This document shows, piece after piece, positions 8,617-16,192 of a DNA stretch of 64,000 nt. Source of the stretch: Mesorhizobium sp. CU3 (lineage in GTDB: Bacteria; Pseudomonadota; Alphaproteobacteria; Rhizobiales; Rhizobiaceae). Below the pieces are notes generated by a model. That model searched no databases and had not been told where the DNA came from. It saw only the letters and a list, made by a program, of their open reading frames with translations. Position numbers and translations under genes: made by a program. The stretch spans positions 62,001-126,000 of the forward strand of contig NZ_VFWX01000012.1 of assembly GCF_006442965.1 (NCBI RefSeq), written 5' to 3'. Position 1 is the stretch's first letter, and every line of letters begins with the position of its first letter.

Positions 8617-9175
8617 TGGTGAAGTCAGTCCGCTTGCGACATCTGGGAACTATGCTATCGCCATTGGCCACGTAAAGGTCACGGTAGAACTGCCGGCGCC
8701 TTTGCATCGCGATTTGGTCAAATACGCAGAAATCCTTGGGCGCGAGACCGGGCAGCCATCTACCAATCCATCGCGCTTGATCGCGCCGATGCTTGAACGT
8801 TTTATCGCAACGGATCGCGGCTTTGCCAAAGCAAAGAGGGAGGAGGTCTAGATTTGAGTTTTTTCATGCCGACGACAACCTATGCCGGCATCGACAACAC
8901 GCGGTTCTGCAAGGACGGCGGCTATGAGCGACACCCGGATGTTCAAGCGGTTGCAACGCTCGTGACGGCCTTTCGGTGAAAGTCAAGGCGGCTGGCGTAA
9001 GCGAGGACCGGAAGTTCCCCCAGCATTTCCAACACCGAAAGTGATCTGGGGCCGCGTCTCTCAGATTGGTCCGCCAAGGACGCCATGCAACAGATAGCAA
9101 ACTGGCAATCAATTGACCTCGCTTGAAACCTCTGCGGATCGGCTCGGCCCCCCAAGCAACGAGGTCCTGTGGCTT
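8617..9175. other. 559-bp region with a gene remnant
   Basis: Apart from the DUF2274-like fragment at 8672-8851, annotated separately, no gene is supported. A short plus-strand frame follows the fragment (ATG near 8866) but ends after about 40 codons with no recognisable product. The region separates the patatin-like gene from the otn operon and looks like a scar of past rearrangement. Confidence 0.45.
8672..8851 (+). pseudogene. Truncated DUF2274-family gene
   Basis: About 59 codons in one frame read KVTVELPAPLHRDLVKYAE, then LIAPMLERFIATDRGFAKA, and end at a TAG. This matches my memory of DUF2274 proteins, small proteins usually encoded just after trbI in Trb-type conjugation regions of integrative elements. 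The usual N-terminal part is missing: the frame runs upstream with no start codon or ribosome binding site and unrelated sequence. No other conjugation gene is visible, so this looks like an orphan remnant of a lost mobile element. Confidence 0.6.
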
Positions 9176-9958
9176 CTACTGCCAGGCGTTCAGTTTGCTT
9201 GTCCAGACGAGACCATCTTCCACCTTGGCGCGTGGCTTGTATTCGCAGCCAATGAAGCCGGCGTAACCAATGTTCCGCAGCTCGGCGAAGATGGCGGAAT
9301 ACGAGATTTCGCCTTCGTCAGGTTCCGTCCGGCTCGGCACGGCCGCGATCTGGACGTGGCCGATCAGATCCTTATAGCGCCGAAGCTTCATGATCACGTC
9401 TCCCTCGGCAACGCCGACATGATATGCGTCGAACATTAACCGGACCGTGTCTGAACGCAGGTCCTCGATGATTGAGACGGCCTCCCCCACCGTAGAGTAG
9501 AAGTAGTCAGGCTTGTCGCGTGGGTTGATGGGCTCGAGAAGAAGCGTCACGCCCTGTGCGGCTGCTTTTTGCGCCGCCTCGGCAAGATTGCGCAGGAAGA
9601 TGTCTCGAGCCTTTGCGCGCTCCCTTGATGGCACTATACCGGCCATCGCGTGAACCGCGTTCGCGCCGGAGTTCCGGCAGAAGGCGAGGGACTGGTCGAT
9701 CGCGGCCTGGAAATCCGCCTCGCGCCCGGCAAGCGCGCCGAGGCCGAATTCGCCGAGCGCGGCATCGCCGACCGCCGTATTGATTCCGAGCAACGTCAAC
9801 CGGTGCTTTTCGCATGCCTTGCGGACCGCGTCGGCCGGCGTGTCGTAGGGCCAATGAAGCTCGATCGCTCGGAACCCTGCGCTGGCGGCCCGATCTATTC
9901 GCTCAAGCAGCGGAAGGTCCGACCAGAGGAATCCCAGATTGGCGGAAAAGCGATGCAT
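9176..9958 (-). CDS. otnI: 2-oxo-tetronate isomerase (hydroxypyruvate isomerase family)
   Basis: A 260-residue TIM-barrel protein of the hydroxypyruvate isomerase family, which interconverts 2-oxo- and 3-oxo-tetronate in C4 acid-sugar catabolism. The expected metal ligands are seen: Glu142 (LLEPINPRD), Asp177 (MFDAYH), His201 (GHVQIA) and Glu239 (GCEYKP). It is the last gene of the long minus-strand operon and lies four bases after otnC. Hydroxypyruvate isomerase itself is the alternative, but the adjacent otnC and otnK make the tetronate role the better call. Confidence 0.85.
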   Translation of the reverse strand: MHRFSANLGFLWSDLPLLERIDRAASAGFRAIELHWPYDTPADAVRKACEKHRLTLLGINTAVGDAALGEFGLGALAGREADFQAAIDQSLAFCRNSGANAVHAMAGIVPSRERAKARDIFLRNLAEAAQKAAAQGVTLLLEPINPRDKPDYFYSTVGEAVSIIEDLRSDTVRLMFDAYHVGVAEGDVIMKLRRYKDLIGHVQIAAVPSRTEPDEGEISYSAIFAELRNIGYAGFIGCEYKPRAKVEDGLVWTSKLNAWQ

Positions 9959-9962
9959 AGCC

Positions 9963-10601
9963 TTATTTCAGCTTGAAGGTGGCATCGAGTTCGGCGATTT
10001 CGGTCGCGGAAAGCCGGCGAACCTTCATGGCGCGCGTCAAAATGGCAAGCCGTGCCGTCTCTTCGAGTTCCTCGGCAGCGAACACGGCAGCGTCCAGTGA
10101 CGTGCCGGCAACCACCGGACCGTGATTGGCAAGTAGCACGGCCGCGTGTCGCGGCGCGTGGGCGCGGATGAACGGTGCGATGTCCGCCGAGCCGGGTCTG
10201 GCATATGGAAGGACCGGAACGCGGCCGACGCGCATGACGACATAGGGTGAGAGGGGGGGAATGGCATCCTGGGGATCGACATCCGCCAGGCACGACAGCG
10301 CGGTGGCGAAGGTCGAATGAAGATGGACGACGGCCCGCGCTGCGGGGCGGGCTTCATAGAAGCCGAGATGCAGGGGCAGTTCCTTGGTCGGTCTGTCGCC
10401 GTCGATGTGGTTTCCGCTCCCGTCGAGCCGGGACAAACGGTCGGAATCGAGAAATCCCAAGCAGGAATTGGTCGGCGTCGCCAGGTACCCGTCGTGAAGT
10501 CTGACGGAGATGTTACCCGACGAGCCCACTGTGAAGCCGCGCTCGAAAAGCGAGCGCGCCCACTGCACGATCGAGGTCCGCAGTTCCTTTTCGCCGTTCA
10601 T
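9963..10601 (-). CDS. otnC: 3-oxo-tetronate 4-phosphate decarboxylase (class II aldolase fold)
   Basis: A 212-residue class II aldolase/adducin-domain protein. It shows SSGNISVR at 27-34 (phosphate binding in the family), Glu74, HLH at 93-95 and His160 in ANHGPV, the zinc-binding set. In the OtnK/OtnC route it decarboxylates 3-oxo-tetronate 4-phosphate to dihydroxyacetone phosphate. Its start overlaps the otnK stop by four bases, so the two are translationally coupled, and otnI follows immediately. Fuculose- or ribulose-phosphate aldolase activity is possible on fold alone, but the neighbours decide. Confidence 0.88.
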   Translation of the reverse strand: MNGEKELRTSIVQWARSLFERGFTVGSSGNISVRLHDGYLATPTNSCLGFLDSDRLSRLDGSGNHIDGDRPTKELPLHLGFYEARPAARAVVHLHSTFATALSCLADVDPQDAIPPLSPYVVMRVGRVPVLPYARPGSADIAPFIRAHAPRHAAVLLANHGPVVAGTSLDAAVFAAEELEETARLAILTRAMKVRRLSATEIAELDATFKLK

Positions 10602-11854
10602 GCCGTGCCCAGCATCCTCAGTGCCTTCTCGTAGAAATTCTCGGTGCCGAAATTTCCGCTCTTGAGCGCGAGCCGGACGGGCCGTGCGCCGGACGCGGCC
10701 AAGGCGGGGACACCCGGATCGATCTCGGGTCCGACAAGCATATGGGGAACCGCCAGCGCGGTGACGACGGCGCCGGAGGTTTCGCCCCCGCCCACGGCAA
10801 GCCGAACGACCCCTTCATCGATCAGCCCGACGGCGACTTCGGCGAGGAAGCGCTCGATCGCCTGCGCGACCTCCTCTCGTCCGTATTTTTCCTGCGTCGC
10901 TTTCACTTTATCGGGCTCCGCCGTCGAATAGATGAGAGGCGCTTCGTTGGAATGGTCATCGAAAAAGGCGATGGCTGCCTGTGGCGTCAGCCGGCCCTCC
11001 AAAATGTCACCGCCATCCACCGCCAAACCGGGATGCGATTGCAGGTAGAGATTGACCTGGGCAATAGAGGTGCGCGAACACGAACCGGAAATCACCGCTG
11101 CCTTTCCCCTGGTGGGCGTAAAATCCGAGCCGGCATCGCGCAGCAATCCGAGCGATCGGAAATTGTCCGGCAGCCCCAGGGCAATGCCCGAGCCGCCGCT
11201 AATCAGTACATGGTCGGCAATGGCGCGGCCGATTGCCATGAGGTCGCAATCCGCCAATGCGTCGACCACGATGAGCCGGCGTCCCTTGTGTGTTTCCGCC
11301 GCGATGGCCGCCCTGATGGAATCGCTTCCCTCTCGGACCGCCCCATAGGCGACAAGTCCGACCTCGACGGCTGTCTGCCGTTGCAGCCAACGCCTTATGT
11401 CGGGATCGGTCATGGGATTGAGCGGATGGCTCTGCATACCGGATTCGCTCAGCAATCGATCCCCGACGAAGAGGTGGCCCATATAGAGCGTGCGCCCGGT
11501 GGCCGGGAACACCGGACACACGATGGCGCAGGGCACATCGAGCGCCTGCAGGAGGGCTTCGGCCACCGGGCCGATATTACCCTTCGGCGTGGAATCGAAC
11601 GTCGAGCAATATTTGAACAGGAACTGGCGACAGCCCTCGCCGCGCAGCCATTTAAGCGCTGCGAGGGATTGCTCGACAGCGTCCCGCCGCTCTATGGAAC
11701 GTGTCTTGAGAGCCACCACCGCAGCCTCGCAATCGGGCACTTCATTCCCTTCCGGAACTCCCGAAAACTGGACCGTTCGCATGTCCTGCCTGGCCAACGT
11801 GTTGGCTAAGTCACTGGCGCCCGTGAAATCGTCCGCTATGCAGCCAAGCAGCAT
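10598..11854 (-). CDS. otnK: 3-oxo-tetronate 4-kinase (DUF1537 family)
   Basis: A 418-residue four-carbon acid sugar kinase. The N-terminal substrate domain begins with IADDFTGASDLAN at 6-18, typical of the family, and the C-terminal nucleotide domain carries GGGETSGAV near residue 360. The enzyme phosphorylates 3-oxo-tetronate so that otnC can decarboxylate it. Length and both motifs fit a complete enzyme. It is followed by otnC with a four-base overlap; upstream 116 bases separate it from the gamma-carbonic-anhydrase-like gene. No dedicated erythronate or threonate dehydrogenase gene (DenD or LtnD) is intact nearby. Confidence 0.9.
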   Translation of the reverse strand: MLLGCIADDFTGASDLANTLARQDMRTVQFSGVPEGNEVPDCEAAVVALKTRSIERRDAVEQSLAALKWLRGEGCRQFLFKYCSTFDSTPKGNIGPVAEALLQALDVPCAIVCPVFPATGRTLYMGHLFVGDRLLSESGMQSHPLNPMTDPDIRRWLQRQTAVEVGLVAYGAVREGSDSIRAAIAAETHKGRRLIVVDALADCDLMAIGRAIADHVLISGGSGIALGLPDNFRSLGLLRDAGSDFTPTRGKAAVISGSCSRTSIAQVNLYLQSHPGLAVDGGDILEGRLTPQAAIAFFDDHSNEAPLIYSTAEPDKVKATQEKYGREEVAQAIERFLAEVAVGLIDEGVVRLAVGGGETSGAVVTALAVPHMLVGPEIDPGVPALAASGARPVRLALKSGNFGTENFYEKALRMLGTA

Positions 11855-11970
11855 TTGATATGGATCCTAACACCGTTTTGCACATCGCCAATCAGGCGAG
11901 AATAGCTCGACGCCGCGCTCGACTTGCCGAGGCGTATCTCTTCAATATCCAACAGCTGCATGGCACCTGC

Positions 11971-12495
11971 TCATTCAATCATTCTCATCTCTGCCCCGAA
12001 CCTGCCGGCGTTGCCGACATATTCGGAGGCAAGGTGCTCAATATAGCTGGTGGTCTCGCTCCCCAACTGCCGCACGACACGGCCGGGCACGCCCACGACC
12101 AGAGAGTACGGCGGAATCGTCTTACGCTCAGGCACCAGCGCGTTGGCGCCTACTATCGAACCGTGACCGATATGAGCCCCGTTGAGAACCGTGGACCCCA
12201 TTCCGATCAGGCATCGGTCCTCAATCGTGCACCCGTGAAGGATGGCGCGATGGCCAACTGTGCAGTCCGAGCCAATAGTAAGGGGATATCCCGGATCCGC
12301 GTGAAGAACCGCCCCGTCCTGCACGTTAGCGCGATCGCCGATTGTGATCACCTCGTTATCTGCTCTGATGACAGCGTTGAACCAGATACTGGCAAGCTTG
12401 CCGATGTGGGCGCGTCCGATGATGCACGCTCCCGGAGCGATCCAGACCGGCGCTCCATGGAATTGGGGCGCATCACTTCCTAACGCGAACAGCAT
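11971..12495 (-). CDS. Gamma-carbonic-anhydrase-like hexapeptide protein
   Basis: A 174-residue left-handed beta-helix protein with the gamma-class carbonic anhydrase His triad visible at His65 (LHADPG), His82 (VGHRAILHG) and His87. Repeating hexapeptides such as IGDRAN, IGSDCT, IGMGST and VGANAL run through the protein. The ATG at 12495 is chosen over the GTG at 12525 because it follows AAGGGG at good spacing and matches the usual family start. Such proteins may hydrate CO2 or be catalytically silent. Its place between BKACE and otnK, next to a decarboxylase, is suggestive but its function is not established. Confidence 0.8.
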   Translation of the reverse strand: MLFALGSDAPQFHGAPVWIAPGACIIGRAHIGKLASIWFNAVIRADNEVITIGDRANVQDGAVLHADPGYPLTIGSDCTVGHRAILHGCTIEDRCLIGMGSTVLNGAHIGHGSIVGANALVPERKTIPPYSLVVGVPGRVVRQLGSETTSYIEHLASEYVGNAGRFGAEMRMIE

Positions 12496-12539
12496 GTTGC
12501 GCCCCTTTCCATGTAGCAGCGTCACTGCGGCAACACCTG

Positions 12540-13472
12540 TCAGAAATTGACGGCGTCACCGCCCTTCAAGGCCAACATTTCACGGGCCTCGTCGGCCGAA
12601 GCCACGGTCAGGCCAAGGCCTTCAAGTATCCGCCGCGCACGTGTAACCTGGGCAGCGCTCGATTTAGCGAGCGTTCCGGGCCCGTCCCACAGGCTGTCCT
12701 CTAGCCCAACACGCACGTTGCCGCCCATCGCCGCACCGATGGCGACGACCGGCATCTGATTCCTTCCCGCACCGAGAACAGACCATTTGTAGTCGTCGCC
12801 AAACAGTCGATCCGCCGTGCGCTTGAGATGAAGGATATCCTCGGGATTGGGGCTTATGCCCCCAAGGATGCCGAATACGGTTTGTACAAACAGAGGAGGC
12901 TTTACTAGGCCCTGCTCGTAGAAGTGGGCGAGGGTGTAGAGGTGGGCTGTGTCGTAGCATTCGAACTCGAATTTTGTTCCGGCGTCCGAGCAGGCACGAA
13001 TGACGAACTCGATGTCCTTGAAACTGTTGCGGAACACCAGATCGTAGCTGTCTTCGAGGCTCTTTCTTTCCCATTCGTGCTGGAAGCTCTTATATCGGTC
13101 CAACATTCGAAAGAGGCCGAAGTTCATCGATCCCATGTTCAGCGATGCGACCTCGGGCTTAAACTCGAGCGCAGGCCGTACCCGCTCCTCGACCTTCATC
13201 GACGGATGGCCGCCCGTTGTCAGATTGATGACTGCGGAAGTGCGCTGCTTGATCCTGGGCAGAAATCGATTGAAACCTTCCGGGGACTGGTCCGGCTTGC
13301 CCGTCTTCTCGTCCCGTGCGTGCAGATGGATGATGGCGGCGCCAGCTTCCGCAGCCTCCACCGCAGCCGTGACAATTTCGTCAGCGGTCACGGGCAAATA
13401 GGGAGACATCGATGGGGTATGGATCGCGCCCGTCACGGCGCACGTTATAATGACTTTGTTACTACTGGGCAT
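12540..13472 (-). CDS. Beta-keto acid cleavage enzyme (BKACE, DUF849)
   Basis: A 310-residue protein of the BKACE family, whose members use acetyl-CoA and a bound metal to cleave a beta-keto acid into acetoacetate and a new CoA ester. HLHAR with His49 and His51 provides metal ligands, NLTTGGHP at 83-90 and ASLNMGSMNFG are family segments, and the length is typical. The 3-keto-5-aminohexanoate cleavage enzyme is the best-known member, but nothing here suggests lysine fermentation. Its co-occurrence with a lactonase and the otn genes implies a hydroxylated 3-oxo acid substrate. The start ATG overlaps a 27-codon upstream frame annotated separately. Confidence 0.85.
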   Translation of the reverse strand: MPSSNKVIITCAVTGAIHTPSMSPYLPVTADEIVTAAVEAAEAGAAIIHLHARDEKTGKPDQSPEGFNRFLPRIKQRTSAVINLTTGGHPSMKVEERVRPALEFKPEVASLNMGSMNFGLFRMLDRYKSFQHEWERKSLEDSYDLVFRNSFKDIEFVIRACSDAGTKFEFECYDTAHLYTLAHFYEQGLVKPPLFVQTVFGILGGISPNPEDILHLKRTADRLFGDDYKWSVLGAGRNQMPVVAIGAAMGGNVRVGLEDSLWDGPGTLAKSSAAQVTRARRILEGLGLTVASADEAREMLALKGGDAVNF

Positions 13473-13545
13473 GCCGTTGCTTACCTTTCCTCGACTGCTT
13501 CATCCGCTCTATTGCACCGGTCCTTATGACCGCAATCTTGGGCAT
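13462..13545 (-). pseudogene. 27-codon frame with strong RBS, possible dehydrogenase N-terminal ghost
   Basis: An ATG at 13545 follows GGAGGTGAG directly, an unusually strong ribosome binding site, yet the frame ends after 27 codons inside the BKACE start. The peptide begins MPKIAVIRTGAIER. Changing two codons by one base each (AGG to GGG, GAG to GGG) would give the Rossmann start KIAVIGTGAIG of many NAD(P)-dependent dehydrogenases. It may be the remnant of a deleted dehydrogenase, or a short leader whose translation couples to BKACE. Confidence 0.35.
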
Positions 13546-13662
13546 CTCACCTCCACGCCGCGTCGCACGTTCTTTTTATTCTGACGCCCCGCGCCAGCGA
13601 TTTTCAGCATCATGCTCGTTAAATCGGCTGCGCCTTCCTCCACGCCAGCAACATGCGGTTTG

Positions 13663-14538
13663 CTAGCCGAGGAATCGCCGCTCCGGCACACCCCTGACGC
13701 CAAGGCCACGTATCTCGAAAAGGCTACCTCCGAGCCTACCGTCGTCCGGAAAGCGGGCCAGTGGCGACGTCGCCGCAGACGTAACATAGAGCACGTCGAG
13801 GTTCGGCCCGCCGAACATCAAGCTCGTGACGTTGCGGACCGGCATCTCAACGCGCCTGTCGAGGCTGCCGTCCGGAGCAAATCTCCGAAGCTCGCCGCCA
13901 TATGCGACAGCACTCCAGAGGAAACCCTCCTCGTCAATCGTTGCGCCATCGGGAGCGCCAACGCCCTCCCTGAAAGAGGCAAAAGGCCTCTTGTTGCTAA
14001 TCGAACCGGTGTCCGTATTGTAATCGTACGCGCAGATCTCGTCTGCCCATGTATCCGCGAAGTAAAATGTCTTGCCGTCGACACTCCAGCAAGGTCCATT
14101 GGAACAAACGATGCCCTCTTCAAGCTTGTGAATGCTCAGATCGACGTCGACGCGATACAGGGATCCCTTAGGGTTCGCTTCGTCCATATCCATCGAGCCG
14201 GCCACGAACCTACCCTGCCGGTCGACCTTTCCGTCATTCAAACGCGTGGTTGCAACATCTGCCTCGGGGTCGGCGATCGGGGAGGCCTTGCCCGTCGCTA
14301 GATCGAATGCGTGAAAGCCGGATTCGAGTGAGAGAATCGCGCCGCCGCGGGCACGAAGCGCCATGGACCCGATCTTTCCAGGCACATCCCAGGTCTTCAG
14401 CTCGGTTCCGGTGATCGTGGAACGGTAGATTCGCTTACCAAAGCTGTCGATCCAATAAAGCCGCTCTTCATCGACGTCCCAGATCGGGCTTTCACCCAAG
14501 ATTGTACGACAATCTACGAGTACGCGGATTTCCGGCAT
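13663..14538 (-). CDS. SMP-30/gluconolactonase-family lactonase
   Basis: A 291-residue six-bladed beta-propeller of the SMP-30/gluconolaconase/LRE family. GESPIW at 15-20 contains the metal-binding Glu, CSNGPCWS the central Asn region and GAPDGATID the Asp. These enzymes open sugar-acid lactones to free aldonic acids. The start at 14538 follows AGAGGAA with good spacing; the longer frame to 14643 overlaps the ATPase gene. It belongs to the minus-strand operon between the ABC ATPase and BKACE, suggesting a lactone forms after the first oxidation of the imported compound. Confidence 0.85.
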   Translation of the reverse strand: MPEIRVLVDCRTILGESPIWDVDEERLYWIDSFGKRIYRSTITGTELKTWDVPGKIGSMALRARGGAILSLESGFHAFDLATGKASPIADPEADVATTRLNDGKVDRQGRFVAGSMDMDEANPKGSLYRVDVDLSIHKLEEGIVCSNGPCWSVDGKTFYFADTWADEICAYDYNTDTGSISNKRPFASFREGVGAPDGATIDEEGFLWSAVAYGGELRRFAPDGSLDRRVEMPVRNVTSLMFGGPNLDVLYVTSAATSPLARFPDDGRLGGSLFEIRGLGVRGVPERRFLG

Positions 14539-14566
14539 CGAGTAAGTTCCTCTTCCAAGTAGGCAG

Positions 14567-16186
14567 TCAGATAGCCGATGCGAAGTTGTTTGCGTTGTCA
14601 GCCGACGAAGTTGGTGCGCCGGAGGCATTCGCGCTATCCGCACCCCCGCCCAGCGCAGCGCGAACGATGGCGACCTCGGTGATCTCGTCGCCGGCTAGTT
14701 CCGCAGCGACCGCGCCGGAGTATATTACGAGCACTCGATGGCTCAGGTTCACCACCTCGATGATTTCGGTCGAGTAAAACAAGACGGAACCGCCGGCCCT
14801 CACATACTCGTTGATCAGGTTGTAGATTTCGTGCTTTGTCCCGACATCGACGCCCCGCGTCGGATCAAAGAGCAGTAAAATTGGCCCCCCTGCGAGAAGC
14901 CAGCGCGCCAGGACTATTTTTTGCTGATTTCCACCGCTGAACTTCTGCGTCTGGGTGTACAAGGCCCGCTCGACAACCTGAACCTTCTGCAGCGCATCGC
15001 CGACCGCCTCTTTTTCCGCTCTCCGGTTGATAAGCGAGAACTTCGCGAAACGCTGGATCACGGGTAGGCTTACGTTCTGGGTGCCGTCCAGCTTGAGGAA
15101 AAGGCCCTCTGTCTTGCGCTCTTCTGGAACCAGACTGATGCCCACGCCAGCGGAAATCGCATCCTCGGGCGACTGGAGAACGATCTTCTCGCCCTTCACG
15201 AACAAATCTCCAGAGTGGATCTTCATATCGCCGAACAGCCCCAGGAAGAGGTCCAACTGACCCATGCCCTGAAGCGCGACGATGCCCAATATCTCGCCCT
15301 GGCCCAGGGAGAAGGAGGTATTCTTGATTTTGCCGACGGAAATGTCGCGCACTTCAAGCGCCGGAACAGCCTTCGCCGCATAGCTGACCTTCGGTGGAAA
15401 TGCTCGGTCCAACTCCCGGCCGATGATCAATTCGATAATCTCGTCGTCCGTTACGGCCGAGGTTGAGAAAGAGCCCACGCTCTTGCCTCCCCGCAGAACA
15501 GTTAGCGATCCGCACAGCATGCGCACTTCAGCCATTCTGTGAGAGATGAAAACGACGGTCGTGCCCTTTGATTTTTGATCCGCAATCAGCCATTCGAGCC
15601 AATCGACGTCGGCGCTGGAAAGCGAGGAAGTGGGCTCATCGAGAAGCACAATTCTTGGGTCACGCAGAAATGCGCGAGCGATTTCAAGCTTTTGCCTAAC
15701 AGGGAGTTCCAAATCCCGCATTTCGCGGTCGAGAGACACGCCTTCTATGCGCAATTCCGCGAGACGCTGCTCGACTAGGCGTCTTCCATACTTTTGCCGC
15801 AACAGCCCAAAAGGACCAACAGGCTGAACCGGTATCAGCAGATTTTGCCACACAGTGAGATCGGGAAACCCCGCAAGCTCCTGGAATGCCGTCTGAACGC
15901 CCAGCCTGTGCGCCTTGTCGGGGCTGGAGAGGTGCTCTTGCTTGCCGAAGATGCGAATGGCGCCCGCATCGGGCTGAACGAGCCCGCTCAACATCTTGAC
16001 GATTGTGGACTTGCCGGCACCGTTCTCGCCGAGAAGAGCGTGAACGCTGCCGCGCGCCACCGAGAACGTCGCGCCGCTCAGGGCAACCGTTGCCCCGTAA
16101 ACCTTCGATATGTTGTCCAGCGCGATCGCTTCGACGTCCGGCGACGGACTCCTTTCCCGCATCCCCTGATTTCCCACTATGCGCAT
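14567..16186 (-). CDS. Sugar ABC transporter ATP-binding protein (RbsA/MglA type)
   Basis: A 539-residue protein with two fused ABC domains, as in ribose, galactose and xylose importers. The first domain has Walker A GENGAGKST at 53-61 and LLDEPTSSLS as Walker B, with an atypical signature LPVRQKLEIAR. The second has a degenerate Walker A (VALQGMGQLDL), a proper signature FSGGNQQKIVLAR, and Walker B ending FDPTRGVDVG, with Pro where the catalytic Glu normally stands. Only the first ATP site is therefore likely to be active. The binding protein and permease it should serve are encoded divergently at 17.9-21.2 kb. The start is uncertain between 16186 and 16162. Confidence 0.9.
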   Translation of the reverse strand: MRIVGNQGMRERSPSPDVEAIALDNISKVYGATVALSGATFSVARGSVHALLGENGAGKSTIVKMLSGLVQPDAGAIRIFGKQEHLSSPDKAHRLGVQTAFQELAGFPDLTVWQNLLIPVQPVGPFGLLRQKYGRRLVEQRLAELRIEGVSLDREMRDLELPVRQKLEIARAFLRDPRIVLLDEPTSSLSSADVDWLEWLIADQKSKGTTVVFISHRMAEVRMLCGSLTVLRGGKSVGSFSTSAVTDDEIIELIIGRELDRAFPPKVSYAAKAVPALEVRDISVGKIKNTSFSLGQGEILGIVALQGMGQLDLFLGLFGDMKIHSGDLFVKGEKIVLQSPEDAISAGVGISLVPEERKTEGLFLKLDGTQNVSLPVIQRFAKFSLINRRAEKEAVGDALQKVQVVERALYTQTQKFSGGNQQKIVLARWLLAGGPILLLFDPTRGVDVGTKHEIYNLINEYVRAGGSVLFYSTEIIEVVNLSHRVLVIYSGAVAAELAGDEITEVAIVRAALGGGADSANASGAPTSSADNANNFASAI

Positions 16187-16192
16187 CGGTTT

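Noticed and set aside
10742..11809. 355-codon plus-strand open frame opposite otnK
   Set aside because: Antisense of a clear kinase; composition typical of a shadow frame.
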